Of a stretch of DNA of 63,393 nt, positions 8,582 to 16,743 are shown in pieces. The notes under the pieces are model-generated. The model ran no database searches and had not been told where the DNA came from. It worked only from the letters and a program-made list of their open reading frames with translations. How positions within the stretch are numbered: the first letter of the stretch is position 1; each line of letters starts with the position of its first letter. This DNA is from an uncultured Faecalibacterium sp. Its GTDB lineage: Bacteria; Bacillota; Clostridia; Oscillospirales; Ruminococcaceae. The position numbers were made by a program, and so were the translations under genes. The stretch spans positions 1-63,393 of the forward strand of contig CAKTBG010000014.1 of NCBI GenBank assembly GCA_934533135.1. The letters run 5' to 3'.

Positions 8582-8686
8582 AGCACACTGCATTGTAGTG
8601 TACGGTCAATGCGGAAAAGCATGTTACACCCGGTTTTCTGTATCGAGTGATATAGCCTTCGTTTTGGGGGGAGGATTGTCTATTGT

Positions 8687-9118
8687 ATGCAAAAAATTGA
8701 AGTTGTTGTTCGCATCACGAAGGATCACTGCCCACCGCAAGAGCAGACGATTTTTGAATGGTTCGATTTGATGCGAAATCCCACAGACGCTCTGAGCCGT
8801 CCCAATCTGGAAATCAACTTGGAACACCACCGTGTTTTCAAACACGGAACAGAGGTGTACATGAGTCGTTATGAATACGGTGTTTTGAGTTTGATGGCAC
8901 AGCATCCGGGCAAACTGTTTACAAAGGAGCAGATCTTTGAAGCAGTCTGGCATAAGGACAGCGAAAGCTATTTGAGAGCCGTCACCAGCACGATCGGTCG
9001 AATCCGCCAGAAAATAGAGGATGACAAAGATCACCCCCGTTATATTAAAACGGTTTCCAACATTGGATATCAATTTGTCCCATCATCGGAATCGGTGCGA
9101 TTGAATCGCAATCTGTAA
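8687..9118 (+). CDS. Stand-alone OmpR/PhoB-type winged-helix DNA-binding protein
   Basis: 143 residues. The C-terminal half (about 43-133) is a trans_reg_C winged helix: LEINLEHHRVFKHGTEVYMSRYEYGVLSLMAQHPGKLFTKEQIFEAVW, then TSTIGRIRQKIEDD and YIKTVSNIGYQF. The usual receiver domain with its phospho-acceptor Asp is missing, replaced by about 40 residues without a recognised fold. Such orphan effectors occur in mobile elements of gut Firmicutes; the regulated gene is not known. ATG 8687 has a GGGGGAGG stretch upstream at a rather long distance; TTG 8684 is an alternative. Confidence 0.8.
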   Translation: MQKIEVVVRITKDHCPPQEQTIFEWFDLMRNPTDALSRPNLEINLEHHRVFKHGTEVYMSRYEYGVLSLMAQHPGKLFTKEQIFEAVWHKDSESYLRAVTSTIGRIRQKIEDDKDHPRYIKTVSNIGYQFVPSSESVRLNRNL

Positions 9119-9120
9119 TA

Positions 9121-9166
9121 AAAGCCATACCGTGAGATCCTAGTAGGATTCTTCGGTATGGCTTTT
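9121..9166. terminator. Long-stem bidirectional terminator
   Basis: AAAGCCATACCG (9121-9132) pairs with CGGTATGGCTTT (9154-9165), with a nested ATCCT/AGGAT stem. T-runs follow on both strands. It ends the winged-helix gene. Confidence 0.85.
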
Positions 9167-9257
9167 ATCGTTTTCTGTGCTGTACAAAATCGGCATCCTT
9201 GCATAGATGACCAAGAATATTCTAAAATAGAGATAACTTAATTCAGGAGGTCGAACC

Positions 9258-9476
9258 ATGCGAACATTTGAAGAAGTATTGACTCACTTCCATAGCTTTT
9301 TAGAGTCTGCGACCTATTTGGATGTTGTTCCATGCCGCTGGGGATATGTAAGGCTTTTCAATGAGGGCGACCCTATCAATTTCAATGCAATTCTTTGCCG
9401 CACACCACAAGAACTATATACGGCATTGGCAAATGATTTGGAAACAGAGATTCAGGTCAGCTTGGGAATCGACTGA
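9258..9476 (+). CDS. Small hypothetical protein, 72 aa
   Basis: Soluble acidic protein of unknown function. AGGAGG (9245-9250) lies seven bases before ATG 9258, so translation is well supported. A weak promoter (TTGCAT, 18 bases, TAAAAT) lies at about 9197-9226. No known motif; one possible aromatic/acidic helix (FEEVLTHFHSFLESATY) and a C-terminal helix (PQELYTALANDLETEI). It faces the convergent XRE regulator gene. Confidence 0.7.
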   Translation: MRTFEEVLTHFHSFLESATYLDVVPCRWGYVRLFNEGDPINFNAILCRTPQELYTALANDLETEIQVSLGID

Positions 9477-9563
9477 ATTGGTATAAAATTGGTTTGCTTT
9501 TGGGTTCGTTTTGGTATAGTGACTTTGAAAAATATGCTATACTGTACCACAAGCAAAACATTT

Positions 9564-9923
9564 TCAAGGATTTTCAATTTTACTGTAAAACTCTGTCAGA
9601 TGCTTTGCCAGTGTGCGGGTCGAGTCCATTAAGGTTTCTCGCACCGCTTCTGGACAGGAAAGATAGATTCGATTGAACTCTTTTAACTCTATTTCCGTTT
9701 TACCCATCCCCGGAGTAATCAGCGCATCAAGCGAAACCGGCAAAACACGAGCAATCGCCAAAAGAATTTCGTAAGATGGATTCATGCTGCCTTTTTCAAT
9801 GTTGGCGATATGCTTCGTTGAAACATGGCAGCGTTCAGCAAGTTGTTCTTGTGTTAAACCTGCCAGCTTGCGCTCCGTGCGAACCTTTTCTCCAAGTACC
9901 TTCAAGTCAGAATTCGGCATCAT
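9564..9923 (-). CDS. XRE family transcriptional regulator
   Basis: 119 residues. The N-terminal Cro/C1-type helix-turn-helix is VLGEKVRTERKLAGLTQEQLAERCHVSTKHIANIEKG (about 9-45), followed by SYEILLAIARVLPVSLDALI. The C-terminal half is helical without a recognised effector domain. Likely a repressor of the mobile element or of its own promoter. Two adjacent ATGs (9923 and 9920) share a GAGG site 6-9 bases upstream. The region to the right (9924-10024) would hold its promoter; I see only a weak TACAAT there. Confidence 0.88.
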   Translation of the reverse strand: MMPNSDLKVLGEKVRTERKLAGLTQEQLAERCHVSTKHIANIEKGSMNPSYEILLAIARVLPVSLDALITPGMGKTEIELKEFNRIYLSCPEAVRETLMDSTRTLAKHLTEFYSKIENP

Positions 9924-10024
9924 CGTTCACCTCAATAGTATTGTATCGTTCTGGTGAATGACGCGGTATAACCTTGTATTTCCTGTGAGTAGGAAGTATA
10001 GTGCCGATTTTTGCGTTTCCCGGT

Positions 10025-10113
10025 CGAGTTATAAAAAAACGGTAACTCGTCCGGGCGATTTCATGCGCCACAAGATCACAGTTACCGTCTATGGAGGGTA
10101 CTGTGATTTTTTA
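10025..10113 (+). promoter_or_regulatory. Four-segment attenuator-like RNA leader
   Basis: Segments can pair in mutually exclusive ways. Segment 1 is CGAGTTA (10025-10031) and pairs with TAACTCG in segment 2. Segment 2 spans 10039-10049, and its ACGGTAACT pairs with AGTTACCGT in segment 3 (10080-10088). ATCACAGT in segment 3 (10075-10082) pairs with ACTGTGAT in segment 4 (10100-10107), which is followed by a T-run (10107-10112). So 3:4 is an intrinsic terminator, 2:3 an antiterminator and 1:2 an anti-antiterminator. The signal sensed and the gene once controlled are not visible. Confidence 0.6.
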
Positions 10114-10223
10114 TTGGGGTAATGCATCAAAAAAAGCCTGTCTGCTGCCGTAGACCAGACTACTCCGAAACAGGCACAATCGTTCCGTCTTGCCACCCAC
10201 AATCGTGCCGATATGCTGTACTG

Positions 10224-10257
10224 CGCCAGCTTCCCTCAATGGGAGGCTGGCGTTTTT
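10224..10257 (+). terminator. Intrinsic terminator in degenerate intergenic region
   Basis: CGCCAGCTTCC (10224-10234) pairs with GGAGGCTGGCG (10242-10252), followed by TTTTT (10253-10257). The surrounding 10114-10330 stretch also has a GCCTGT/ACAGGC inverted repeat (10136 onward) and a direct repeat CACAATCGT, but no gene that I can support. Confidence 0.75.
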
Positions 10258-10329
10258 GCGCTTTTAAGGGCAAGGTGTCGTGGGCCACCACGATCCTTTT
10301 TGTCCGAATGCTCACATTCCGTAAAATAA

Positions 10330-11004
10330 CTGGAGGATGCCGATGGGCATACGGTGAAAGAAGTCCGGCCCCGGTATAGCTGCTTCTACAAGATTCGGCA
10401 TCCGGGTGACTGCGATGGGCAGTCCGGCTACGGCGTTTCTAAGCTGGATTCCATCGTGGAAGAAGTTGTCCGGCAGATCTTCGCGCAGTTCCGGGAGGTT
10501 TCCCGGAAGAAGCTGCTGGAATCAGTCAAGACCAACGATGCCGCCCGCATCCAGAAGAAAATCAAGAAAATCCAGAAGGACTTGGAAGCCAAGCAGAAAG
10601 AACTGGACGACCTGAAAGCCGAAACCATTCTGGTCATCCGGGGTGTAAGTGCTTTGGACAAAGAGTTGCTTGGCACACTGGTGGCCGAAGCAAGGGACGC
10701 TCTGGAAACTCTGGAAAAGCAGCTCGTTCAGGCACAGGAAGAATACGATGAAGCTACCAAGACGGCAAAGCGCAGCAATTACATCTGCAACGAGCTGTTT
10801 ACATGGGCGGATGTGTACGACACCGCCAATCACGATGAACGCCGCGCCATTTTGCAGCAGTTCATCAAGGAGATTCGCGTCCGAAAAGACTACGAAATCT
10901 CGATCACCCTGAACGCCAGCTTCGACCAAGTGGAACAGCTCAAGGCTGTATCAACCTACGATGGTGCGGAAATTTTTGAAGAAATTTCCGAAAAGGGGGC
11001 ATAA
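10330..11004 (+). pseudogene. 3' remnant of a large serine recombinase
   Basis: About 216 residues match the C-terminal part of large serine recombinases of conjugative elements: a zinc-ribbon-adjacent piece (VRPRYSCFYKIRHPGDCDGQSGYGVSKLD), a long coiled coil rich in Lys/Glu (about residues 55-130), then NYICNELFTWADVYDTANHDERRAILQQFIKEIRV. The N-terminal catalytic resolvase domain with its active Ser and Arg residues is absent, and an in-frame stop lies at 10327, so the 5' half has been deleted. A GTG at 10354 lets a fragment be read but it cannot catalyse recombination. It marks one end of the decayed element. Confidence 0.85.
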
Positions 11005-11061
11005 AAGCGATGCGCTTGCCCGCAGCACCATACAAAACCAAAAGAAAGAAGCGTGACACCG

Positions 11062-11157
11062 ATGGATTTTCAAAAGTACATTTATGACCCCGCCCGGTTC
11101 GCATCCGACTTCAGGGTTCGGAACCCGGCACGGTCTGCCAAAGTTTTTTCGGCATAA
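11062..11157 (+). CDS. Possible 31-residue ORF at the element end
   Basis: Reads MDFQKYIYDPARFASDFRVR and ends AKVFSA. The ribosome-binding site is weak, so expression is uncertain. The DNA contains a 13-bp match (11096-11108) to the anticodon arm of the neighbouring tRNA-Ala in inverted orientation, followed by AGGGTTCG as in its T-arm. Either a tail gene of the element or a remnant of an attachment region. Confidence 0.3.
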   Translation: MDFQKYIYDPARFASDFRVRNPARSAKVFSA

Positions 11158-11187
11158 AAAACGCCGCATCGTACAAAACGATGCGGC
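11155..11187 (-). terminator. Terminator of the tRNA-Ala gene
   Basis: Ten-base-pair stem GCCGCATCGT/ACGATGCGGC (11163-11172 and 11178-11187), followed on the minus strand by a T-run at 11161-11156. Confidence 0.88.
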
Positions 11188-11191
11188 AAAT

Positions 11192-11267
11192 TGGTGGACC
11201 TAGAGGGATTCGAACCCTTGACCTCTCGGATGCGAACCGAACGCTCTCCCAACTGAGCTATAGGCCC
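11192..11267 (-). tRNA. tRNA-Ala (anticodon CGC)
   Basis: A 76-base cloverleaf with encoded CCA can be folded. The acceptor GGGCCTA pairs with TAGGTCC and includes the G3-U70 wobble that identifies alanine tRNA. The D-arm is GCTC/GAGC, the anticodon loop TTCGCAT gives anticodon CGC reading GCG, and the T-arm is AAGGG/CCCTC with loop TTCGAAT. Promoter and terminator flank it. It is the boundary between the mobile-element remnant and the core chromosome. Confidence 0.95.
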
Positions 11268-11285
11268 ATGACTTTCGACTTCTTT

Positions 11286-11314
11286 AGTTTAACGCGGCGG
11301 GAGGCATTTGTCAA
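11286..11314 (-). promoter_or_regulatory. Promoter of tRNA-Ala
   Basis: On the minus strand, a perfect TTGACA (11314-11309), a 17-base spacer and TAAACT (11291-11286), about 20 bases before the tRNA 5' end. Confidence 0.85.
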
Positions 11315-11422
11315 GGGTTTTTTAAGGAAAGTGGATTTGGACAACCTGCACAAAAGTAATACTTATCGAGCAACAATCCGCCAAAAAAGCAAAAAGAAGT
11401 GTGCAAATTGTCAGAAATACGG

Positions 11423-11428
11423 TATAAT
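11423..11428 (+). promoter_or_regulatory. -10 element of the BMP-type ABC transporter operon
   Basis: Consensus TATAAT at 11423-11428, about 50 bases before the predicted start. No good -35 hexamer lies at the normal distance; TTGTCA is too close. Confidence 0.5.
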
Positions 11429-11480
11429 GATAGCTAGAATAGTATAGGTGTCGCTAGGACACGAAAGGAGAGTGAGCAGA

Positions 11481-13016
11481 TTGGCAGAGGATTTTGTGAT
11501 CGAGATGCTCCACATTACCAAGGAATTCCCTGGAATCAAGGCAAACGACGATATCACCCTGCAACTGCGTAAAGGCGAGGTACACGCTCTGCTGGGCGAA
11601 AACGGCGCGGGCAAGAGCACGCTGATGAGCGTTCTGTTCGGCTTGTACCAGCCGGAGGCCGGTAAGATCCTCAAAAACGGGAAGGAGGTTGCCATCCGCA
11701 ACCCCAACGACGCAAACGCGCTGGGGATCGGCATGGTGCATCAGCACTTCAAATTGGTGGAATGCTTCAGCGTTCTGGACAACATCATTCTGGGCGTGGA
11801 GCCCAATAAAATGGGCTTTTTGCAGAAGGCAGAGGCGCGCAAAAAAGTCGTGGCTCTGAGTGAGAAGTATGGTCTGCGTGTCGATCCGGATGCGCTGATC
11901 AGCGACATCTCGGTCGGTATGCAGCAGCGCGTGGAGATCCTGAAGATGCTCTACCGCGACAACGAGATCCTGATCTTCGATGAGCCGACGGCAGTTCTGA
12001 CGCCGCAGGAGATCGACGAGCTGATGGAGATCATGCGCGGCTTCAAGAAGGAAGGCAAATCCATCCTCTTTATCACCCACAAGCTCAACGAGATCATGGC
12101 GGTCGCGGATCGCTGCACGGTGCTGCGCAAGGGCAAATACATGGGCACTGTGGACATCAAGAACACCACCAAGGAAGAGCTTTCCCGCATGATGGTCGGC
12201 CGTGATGTGCAGCTGCAGGTCGAAAAGAAGCCGCCCCACCCGGGCGACGTTGTGCTGGATGTGCAGGGCGTGACCATGCACAACAGCCTGCACAAAAAGG
12301 ATTCGGTCAAGAATGTGTCGTTCCAAGTCCGCAGCGGGGAGATCGTCTGTCTGGCGGGCATCGAGGGCAACGGCCAAACCGAGTTCATCTACGGCTTGAC
12401 CGGTCTGGAAAAGATCAACAGCGGCAAGATCACCATGGACGGCAAGGAGATCACCAATGCGTCCATCCGCCAGCGGTCGAAGGACGGCATGGGTCACATC
12501 CCCGAGGATCGGCACAAACACGGTCTGGTGCTGGATTACAGCCTTGAGAACAACATCGTGCTGCAGCGGTATTGGCAGCCTGAATTCCAGAAGGGCGGCT
12601 TTATCAAAAAGGACGCGGTGCGCGAATACTCGGATCGGCTGATCGAGCAGTACGATGTGCGCAGCGGTCAGGGCAGCTTGACCATCGTCCGCAGTATGTC
12701 CGGCGGCAACCAGCAGAAGGCCATCATCGCCCGTGAGATCGACCGTGACCCGAAACTGCTGGTGGCGGTGCAGCCGACCCGCGGTCTGGATGTGGGTGCC
12801 ATCGAGTACATCCACCGCCAGATCGTGGCCGAGCGGGACAAGGGCAAGGCCGTCCTGCTGGTCAGTCTGGAGCTGGATGAGGTCATGAACCTGTCCGACC
12901 GCATCCTCGTCATGTACGAGGGCGAGATCGTGGGCGAATTTGACCCCAAGACCACTACGGTGCAGGAGCTTGGCCTGTACATGGCCGGTGCCCGCAAGCA
13001 GGGGAAAGGGGAGTAA
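11481..13016 (+). CDS. BMP/nucleoside ABC transporter ATP-binding protein (NupO/YufO-like)
   Basis: 511-residue fusion of two ABC ATPase domains, as in ribose/nucleoside importers. Domain 1: Walker A GENGAGKST, signature-like VGMQQRVEIL, Walker B ILIFDEPTAVL. Domain 2: degenerate Walker A EGNGQTEF, signature SGGNQQKAI, then LLVAVQPTRGLDVG, showing the usual asymmetry of this family (domain 2 catalytically altered). TTG 11481 is selected as start because AAAGGAG lies ten bases before it. Forms an operon with two permease genes; it should energise uptake of nucleosides. The BMP lipoprotein that normally starts such operons is not in the window. Confidence 0.9.
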   Translation: MAEDFVIEMLHITKEFPGIKANDDITLQLRKGEVHALLGENGAGKSTLMSVLFGLYQPEAGKILKNGKEVAIRNPNDANALGIGMVHQHFKLVECFSVLDNIILGVEPNKMGFLQKAEARKKVVALSEKYGLRVDPDALISDISVGMQQRVEILKMLYRDNEILIFDEPTAVLTPQEIDELMEIMRGFKKEGKSILFITHKLNEIMAVADRCTVLRKGKYMGTVDIKNTTKEELSRMMVGRDVQLQVEKKPPHPGDVVLDVQGVTMHNSLHKKDSVKNVSFQVRSGEIVCLAGIEGNGQTEFIYGLTGLEKINSGKITMDGKEITNASIRQRSKDGMGHIPEDRHKHGLVLDYSLENNIVLQRYWQPEFQKGGFIKKDAVREYSDRLIEQYDVRSGQGSLTIVRSMSGGNQQKAIIAREIDRDPKLLVAVQPTRGLDVGAIEYIHRQIVAERDKGKAVLLVSLELDEVMNLSDRILVMYEGEIVGEFDPKTTTVQELGLYMAGARKQGKGE

Positions 13017-13022
13017 ACAGGA

Positions 13023-14183
13023 ATGAACAAGAAAAAACTCGCGCACAGCGGCATCCAAAGCTCCATCACGAGCGTTCTGGCGGCATTGCTGTGCATTCTG
13101 ATCGGTCTGGTGGTCGGCTTTATCGTGCTGCTGGTCATCAACCCGGGTCACGCATGGGGCGATGGCCTTGTGCGCATCCTCAAGGGCGGCTTCTATGACG
13201 CCCCCTACGGCGTCGGCAAAACGCTGGCGAACGCCGCGCCGCTGATCATGACCGGCCTTTCGGTCGGCTTTGCGTTCAAGACCGGCCTGTTCAACATTGG
13301 TGCGGCAGGCCAGTATACGCTGGGTGCCTACGGCGCACTCTACTGCGCCATCATGCTCAAGCTGCCTTGGTTCGTCTGCCTGCTGGTGGCGACCCTGTTC
13401 GGCGGCATCTGGGGTGCGATCCCCGGTTTCTTCAAGGCGTATCTGAACATCAACGAGGTCATCACGGCCATCATGTTCAACTGGATCGGCCTGTATCTGG
13501 TCAATGAGCTGATCTACCAGAACGGCACCGGCCCGATGTACGATGTGCGCAATACCCGTACCTTCAACCTGCGCAAGAATCCGGACTACGCCCAGTCCAT
13601 CATCCCGGACTTCGGCCTGAACAAGATGTTCCAGACCAACAGCACCACCATCGCCATCTTTCTGGCGGTCGTGGTTGCGATCATCGTCTGGGTCATTCTG
13701 GAAAAAACGACCTTCGGCTATGAGCTGAAAGCCGTTGGCCTGAACAAGAACGCGGCCAAATACGCCGGCATCAACGAGAAGAAAAACATCGTCCTCTCGA
13801 TGGCCATTGCGGGTGCGCTGGCTGGCTTTGGCGCAGGTCTGTACTATCTGTCCAGCGTTTCTGAGTGGAACCCGCTGAACTCCACCAGCCTTCCGGCGAT
13901 GGGCTTCAACGGCATCCCGGTCGCGCTGCTGGCAAGCTCCAACCCCATCGGCACCATCTTCTCGGCTCTGTTCATCTCGCACATCTCGGTCGGCGGTTCC
14001 TTCCTGTCCACCAAATACTATCCCACCGAGATCTCCGACCTCATCAGCGGCATCATCATCTACCTCTGCGCCTTCTCGATGCTGTTCCGCGGCAAGATCC
14101 ATGCCCTGCTGTTCAAGAATGCGGACAAGACCAACGTGAACGCAGAACCGGCTTCTGCAAATGCAAAAAAGGAGGGCAAGTGA
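13023..14183 (+). CDS. BMP/nucleoside ABC transporter permease 1 (NupP/YufP-like)
   Basis: 386-residue membrane protein of the branched-chain/ribose permease family. Multiple hydrophobic segments begin at about residue 17. Family features are GLSVGFAFKTGLFNIGAAGQ (about 79-98) and ITAIMFNWIGLYL; a conserved EAA-like cytoplasmic loop region reads YELKAVGLNKNAAKYAGIN. A periplasm-facing insertion (about 165-200) separates the halves, as in YufP. Starts six bases after the ATPase gene and precedes the second permease. It forms the translocation pore with that partner. Confidence 0.9.
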   Translation: MNKKKLAHSGIQSSITSVLAALLCILIGLVVGFIVLLVINPGHAWGDGLVRILKGGFYDAPYGVGKTLANAAPLIMTGLSVGFAFKTGLFNIGAAGQYTLGAYGALYCAIMLKLPWFVCLLVATLFGGIWGAIPGFFKAYLNINEVITAIMFNWIGLYLVNELIYQNGTGPMYDVRNTRTFNLRKNPDYAQSIIPDFGLNKMFQTNSTTIAIFLAVVVAIIVWVILEKTTFGYELKAVGLNKNAAKYAGINEKKNIVLSMAIAGALAGFGAGLYYLSSVSEWNPLNSTSLPAMGFNGIPVALLASSNPIGTIFSALFISHISVGGSFLSTKYYPTEISDLISGIIIYLCAFSMLFRGKIHALLFKNADKTNVNAEPASANAKKEGK

Positions 14184-14184
14184 T

Positions 14185-15102
14185 ATGCTGCTTCTGATCA
14201 AGTATACGCTGCTGTATGGCATCGTCCTGATGATGGTCGCACTGGGCGGTATGTTCAGTGAGCATTCCGGCATCATCAACATCGCGCTGGAAGGCATTAT
14301 GGTCATCGGCGGTGTGGCGGGCGTTCTGACCCTGACCATGCTGCCGAGCGGTCTGCCGACCTTTGCGATCGTGTTGATCTCGATTCTGGTGGCGGCTCTG
14401 GCCGGTATGCTGTACAGTCTGCTGCTGGCATTCGCGTCCATCAACCTGAAAGCCGACCAGACCATCGGCGGCACGGCACTGAACCTGCTGGCAACGGCGG
14501 TGGCAGTGGTTCTTGCCAAATATTTCAGCGAGAGCGGCAGTGCCAAGCTGAACTATTCCAACAAGCCCTTCCTGTTCAGCATCGGCAAGCTGGAGCTGAG
14601 CGTTTTTGTTCCGCTGGGTCTGATCCTGCTGATCATCAGCTACATCGTCCTGTACAAGACCCGCTTCGGCCTGCGTCTGCGGGCTTGCGGCGAGCATCCG
14701 CAGGCGGCCGACTCTGTGGGCATCAACGTGTACAAGATGCGGTACGCCGGCGTCCTGATCTCGGGTGCGCTGGGTGCCATCGGCGGCATGGCCTACATCG
14801 TTCCGCCGGTGCAGACGTGGAACTTTGAGGTCGGTGTTGCCGGTGCAGGCTTCTTGGCTTTGGCCGTCATGATCTTTGGCCAGTGGAAGCCGTTCCACAT
14901 CTTCGGCGCAGCCATGTTCTTCGCGGTCTTTAAGAGCCTCGCAAACATTGCGGACTCCACCTTCCTGTCGAGCTTCGGCTGGTCGAGCAACATCTACAAC
15001 ATGATGCCGTTCATCGCCTCGATGATCATTCTGGCCTTCACCTCGAAGAACAGCATGGCACCCAAGGCGGAGGGCATCCCCTACGATAAGGGCTCGCGTT
15101 AA
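14185..15102 (+). CDS. BMP/nucleoside ABC transporter permease 2 (NupQ/YufQ-like)
   Basis: 305 residues, strongly hydrophobic. It starts LLLIKYTLLYGIVLMMVALGGMFSEHSGIINIALEG, the characteristic N-terminus of the second BMP-type permease; later FGLRLRACGEHPQAADSVGIN is the cytoplasmic coupling loop. ATG 14185 has AAGGAGGG (14169-14176) nine bases upstream and lies two bases after the stop of the previous gene, so the earlier in-frame ATG at 14161 is not needed. Last gene of the three-gene operon, ended by the hairpin at 15139. Confidence 0.9.
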   Translation: MLLLIKYTLLYGIVLMMVALGGMFSEHSGIINIALEGIMVIGGVAGVLTLTMLPSGLPTFAIVLISILVAALAGMLYSLLLAFASINLKADQTIGGTALNLLATAVAVVLAKYFSESGSAKLNYSNKPFLFSIGKLELSVFVPLGLILLIISYIVLYKTRFGLRLRACGEHPQAADSVGINVYKMRYAGVLISGALGAIGGMAYIVPPVQTWNFEVGVAGAGFLALAVMIFGQWKPFHIFGAAMFFAVFKSLANIADSTFLSSFGWSSNIYNMMPFIASMIILAFTSKNSMAPKAEGIPYDKGSR

Positions 15103-15138
15103 ATCGCGGTTCGCCTGAGCAGAATTTAAGACAAAACA

Positions 15139-15177
15139 CAACGCCCCTGACGAGAAGTTCTCCCGTCAGGGGCGTTG
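15139..15177. terminator. Bidirectional terminator between convergent operons
   Basis: Perfect 14-bp stem (15139-15152 with 15164-15177; core CGCCCCTGACG) and an 11-base loop. It separates the transporter operon from the convergent lipoprotein gene. Confidence 0.85.
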
Positions 15178-15183
15178 TTGCAG

Positions 15184-16743
15184 TTATTCTTTTGTTGCGT
15201 AGGTCAGATCCAGCACCGGGCCGAAGGGATCGAAGATCAGATCGTGGATGCCGTTGGCGACGAGGAGCCGTTTCTGCTGGGCGAAGAGAGGAACGGCGGC
15301 GCAGTCCTGCAGCAGCTGGCGTTCGCATTCGGCCAGCAGGGAGCAGCGGGTGCTGCCGGTGGCGGAGGCACTGGCGGCAAGCTGGGTCGCATAGAGCGAG
15401 TTTTCGTAATGCGCTAAGCCCCCGCCCGCTGCGGTGAACTGGGTGAGGATGCTGTACACGCTGCCGCTCTCCGCGCTGATGGGCGCGAGGGCGATGGTGT
15501 AGCTGCCCTCGGCCAGCCGTTTGGCAAACTCTTCCGGCTCGACCTCCTCCACCGAGAAGAAGAGGGAAAACTGTTTCTGCCATGCGCCGTTGATCTGCTC
15601 GGCGGCCTGCGTCAGGCCGCTTCCGGCCGGAAGCAGCAGGGTGACCTTGTTAAAATCGGAGTTCTGCATCCCTTGCCGGGCGGTACGATACAGCTCTTTT
15701 GCATCCGGGATCGTGGGCAGGGGATCTCCTGCCGCAGCCCGGTAGTCGATGCCATCCACGGTCAGCCCCTCCGGGACCAGGCCGGATGCGGCGGTGAACA
15801 GCCCGGTGTCGGGCACTTCGGCGGCATCGCGTGCAACACTGGCCAATGCCTGCCGCAGCTCTGCGGAGGAAAAGACGGAATCGCAGCGGAACAGCAGAGC
15901 CCAAGTGGTGTCCGAATACGCAATGCTCTGGAGTGCGGTCTGCGCACCGGTGTCATCCAGTGCAGCGGAGCACTTTTCGTTGGAGATCAGCTGCTCTGCG
16001 GATTGCCCGGCGGCGTTGGTGTTTTGCACCAGACGCAGGTTGTCGATGCGGCTGCCCGATGGCTCCCGCCGCAGGAACAGGCCGCTGGAAGTCCAATTGT
16101 AAATGTAAAAGCTTCCGCTGGACAGGGTGGAGGCCGTGCTCAGGCCATAGGTGCCCCGGGTGCTGTTGAAGAACGCTTCGTCGCAGGGCATGGCACCGGG
16201 CAGGGTGAGCTTGGAGAGGAAATTTTCGTCCGGTACACTCAGCTGGAACACCAGCGTCTGCTCCCCATGAGCCGATACGCCCAGAGCCGTTTCGGGCATT
16301 GCGCCGCTCAGCACGGCGGCACTGTTCTCGATGGCGGAAAATTCCACGGCGTAGGGGGAGTTGGTCTCGGCCCGGAACATCCGCCGGAAGGCAAAAACGA
16401 AATCGTCTGCGGTGATGGCATATTCGGCGGCGGCACCCTTGGCAGCGGTATAGCACAGGCTGTCTTTGAGATAGAAGGTATAGGTGCGCCGATCGGCAGA
16501 GACCTCCCAGCGGTCGCACAGCTCCGGCTGCAGCTGGCCGCCCGGATCCTTCCGGACAAGGCCGCTGTACAGGTTCTCGCAGGCGATCACGTCCGATGCT
16601 GCGGATGCCACCTGCGGATCCAGATTGGCCGGGATGGTGTCCACAAACCAGGTAAAGCTGTTGGAGGCGGAACCGCAGCCGACCAGCGAGAAGACAAATG
16701 CGGCGAGCAATGCCGCAGAAAAAAGTTTCAAAGTACGTTTCAA
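15184..16743 (-). CDS. Oligopeptide-type ABC transporter substrate-binding lipoprotein (family 5)
   Basis: 519 residues. A signal peptide ends in a lipobox LVGC (20-23), so the mature protein is a membrane-anchored lipoprotein. The body fits extracellular solute-binding family 5 (OppA/DppA): TIPANLDPQVASAASDVIACENLYSGLVRKDPGGQLQPELCDRWEVSADRRTYTFYLKD near the N-terminus. Predicted to bind peptides or related solutes outside the cell. No permease or ATPase genes of the Opp type are adjacent, so it must work with a system encoded elsewhere or serve another role. TTG start at 16743 with AAAGGA ten bases upstream. Confidence 0.88.
   Translation of the reverse strand: MKRTLKLFSAALLAAFVFSLVGCGSASNSFTWFVDTIPANLDPQVASAASDVIACENLYSGLVRKDPGGQLQPELCDRWEVSADRRTYTFYLKDSLCYTAAKGAAAEYAITADDFVFAFRRMFRAETNSPYAVEFSAIENSAAVLSGAMPETALGVSAHGEQTLVFQLSVPDENFLSKLTLPGAMPCDEAFFNSTRGTYGLSTASTLSSGSFYIYNWTSSGLFLRREPSGSRIDNLRLVQNTNAAGQSAEQLISNEKCSAALDDTGAQTALQSIAYSDTTWALLFRCDSVFSSAELRQALASVARDAAEVPDTGLFTAASGLVPEGLTVDGIDYRAAAGDPLPTIPDAKELYRTARQGMQNSDFNKVTLLLPAGSGLTQAAEQINGAWQKQFSLFFSVEEVEPEEFAKRLAEGSYTIALAPISAESGSVYSILTQFTAAGGGLAHYENSLYATQLAASASATGSTRCSLLAECERQLLQDCAAVPLFAQQKRLLVANGIHDLIFDPFGPVLDLTYATKE

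Noticed and set aside
10122..10379. 85-codon frame after the attenuator
   Set aside because: No ribosome-binding site, contains a terminator hairpin in its middle, and its composition is not protein-like; it is more likely degenerate DNA.
11096..11125. Second tRNA gene on the plus strand at the element end
   Set aside because: Only the anticodon-arm and T-arm-like words match; acceptor and D-arm cannot be formed.
11454..14546. Very long open frame (about 1030 codons) on the minus strand
   Set aside because: It lies antisense to the ABC transporter operon, is rich in His/Gln/Asp/Leu as expected from reverse reading of GC-rich codons, and has no family motifs.
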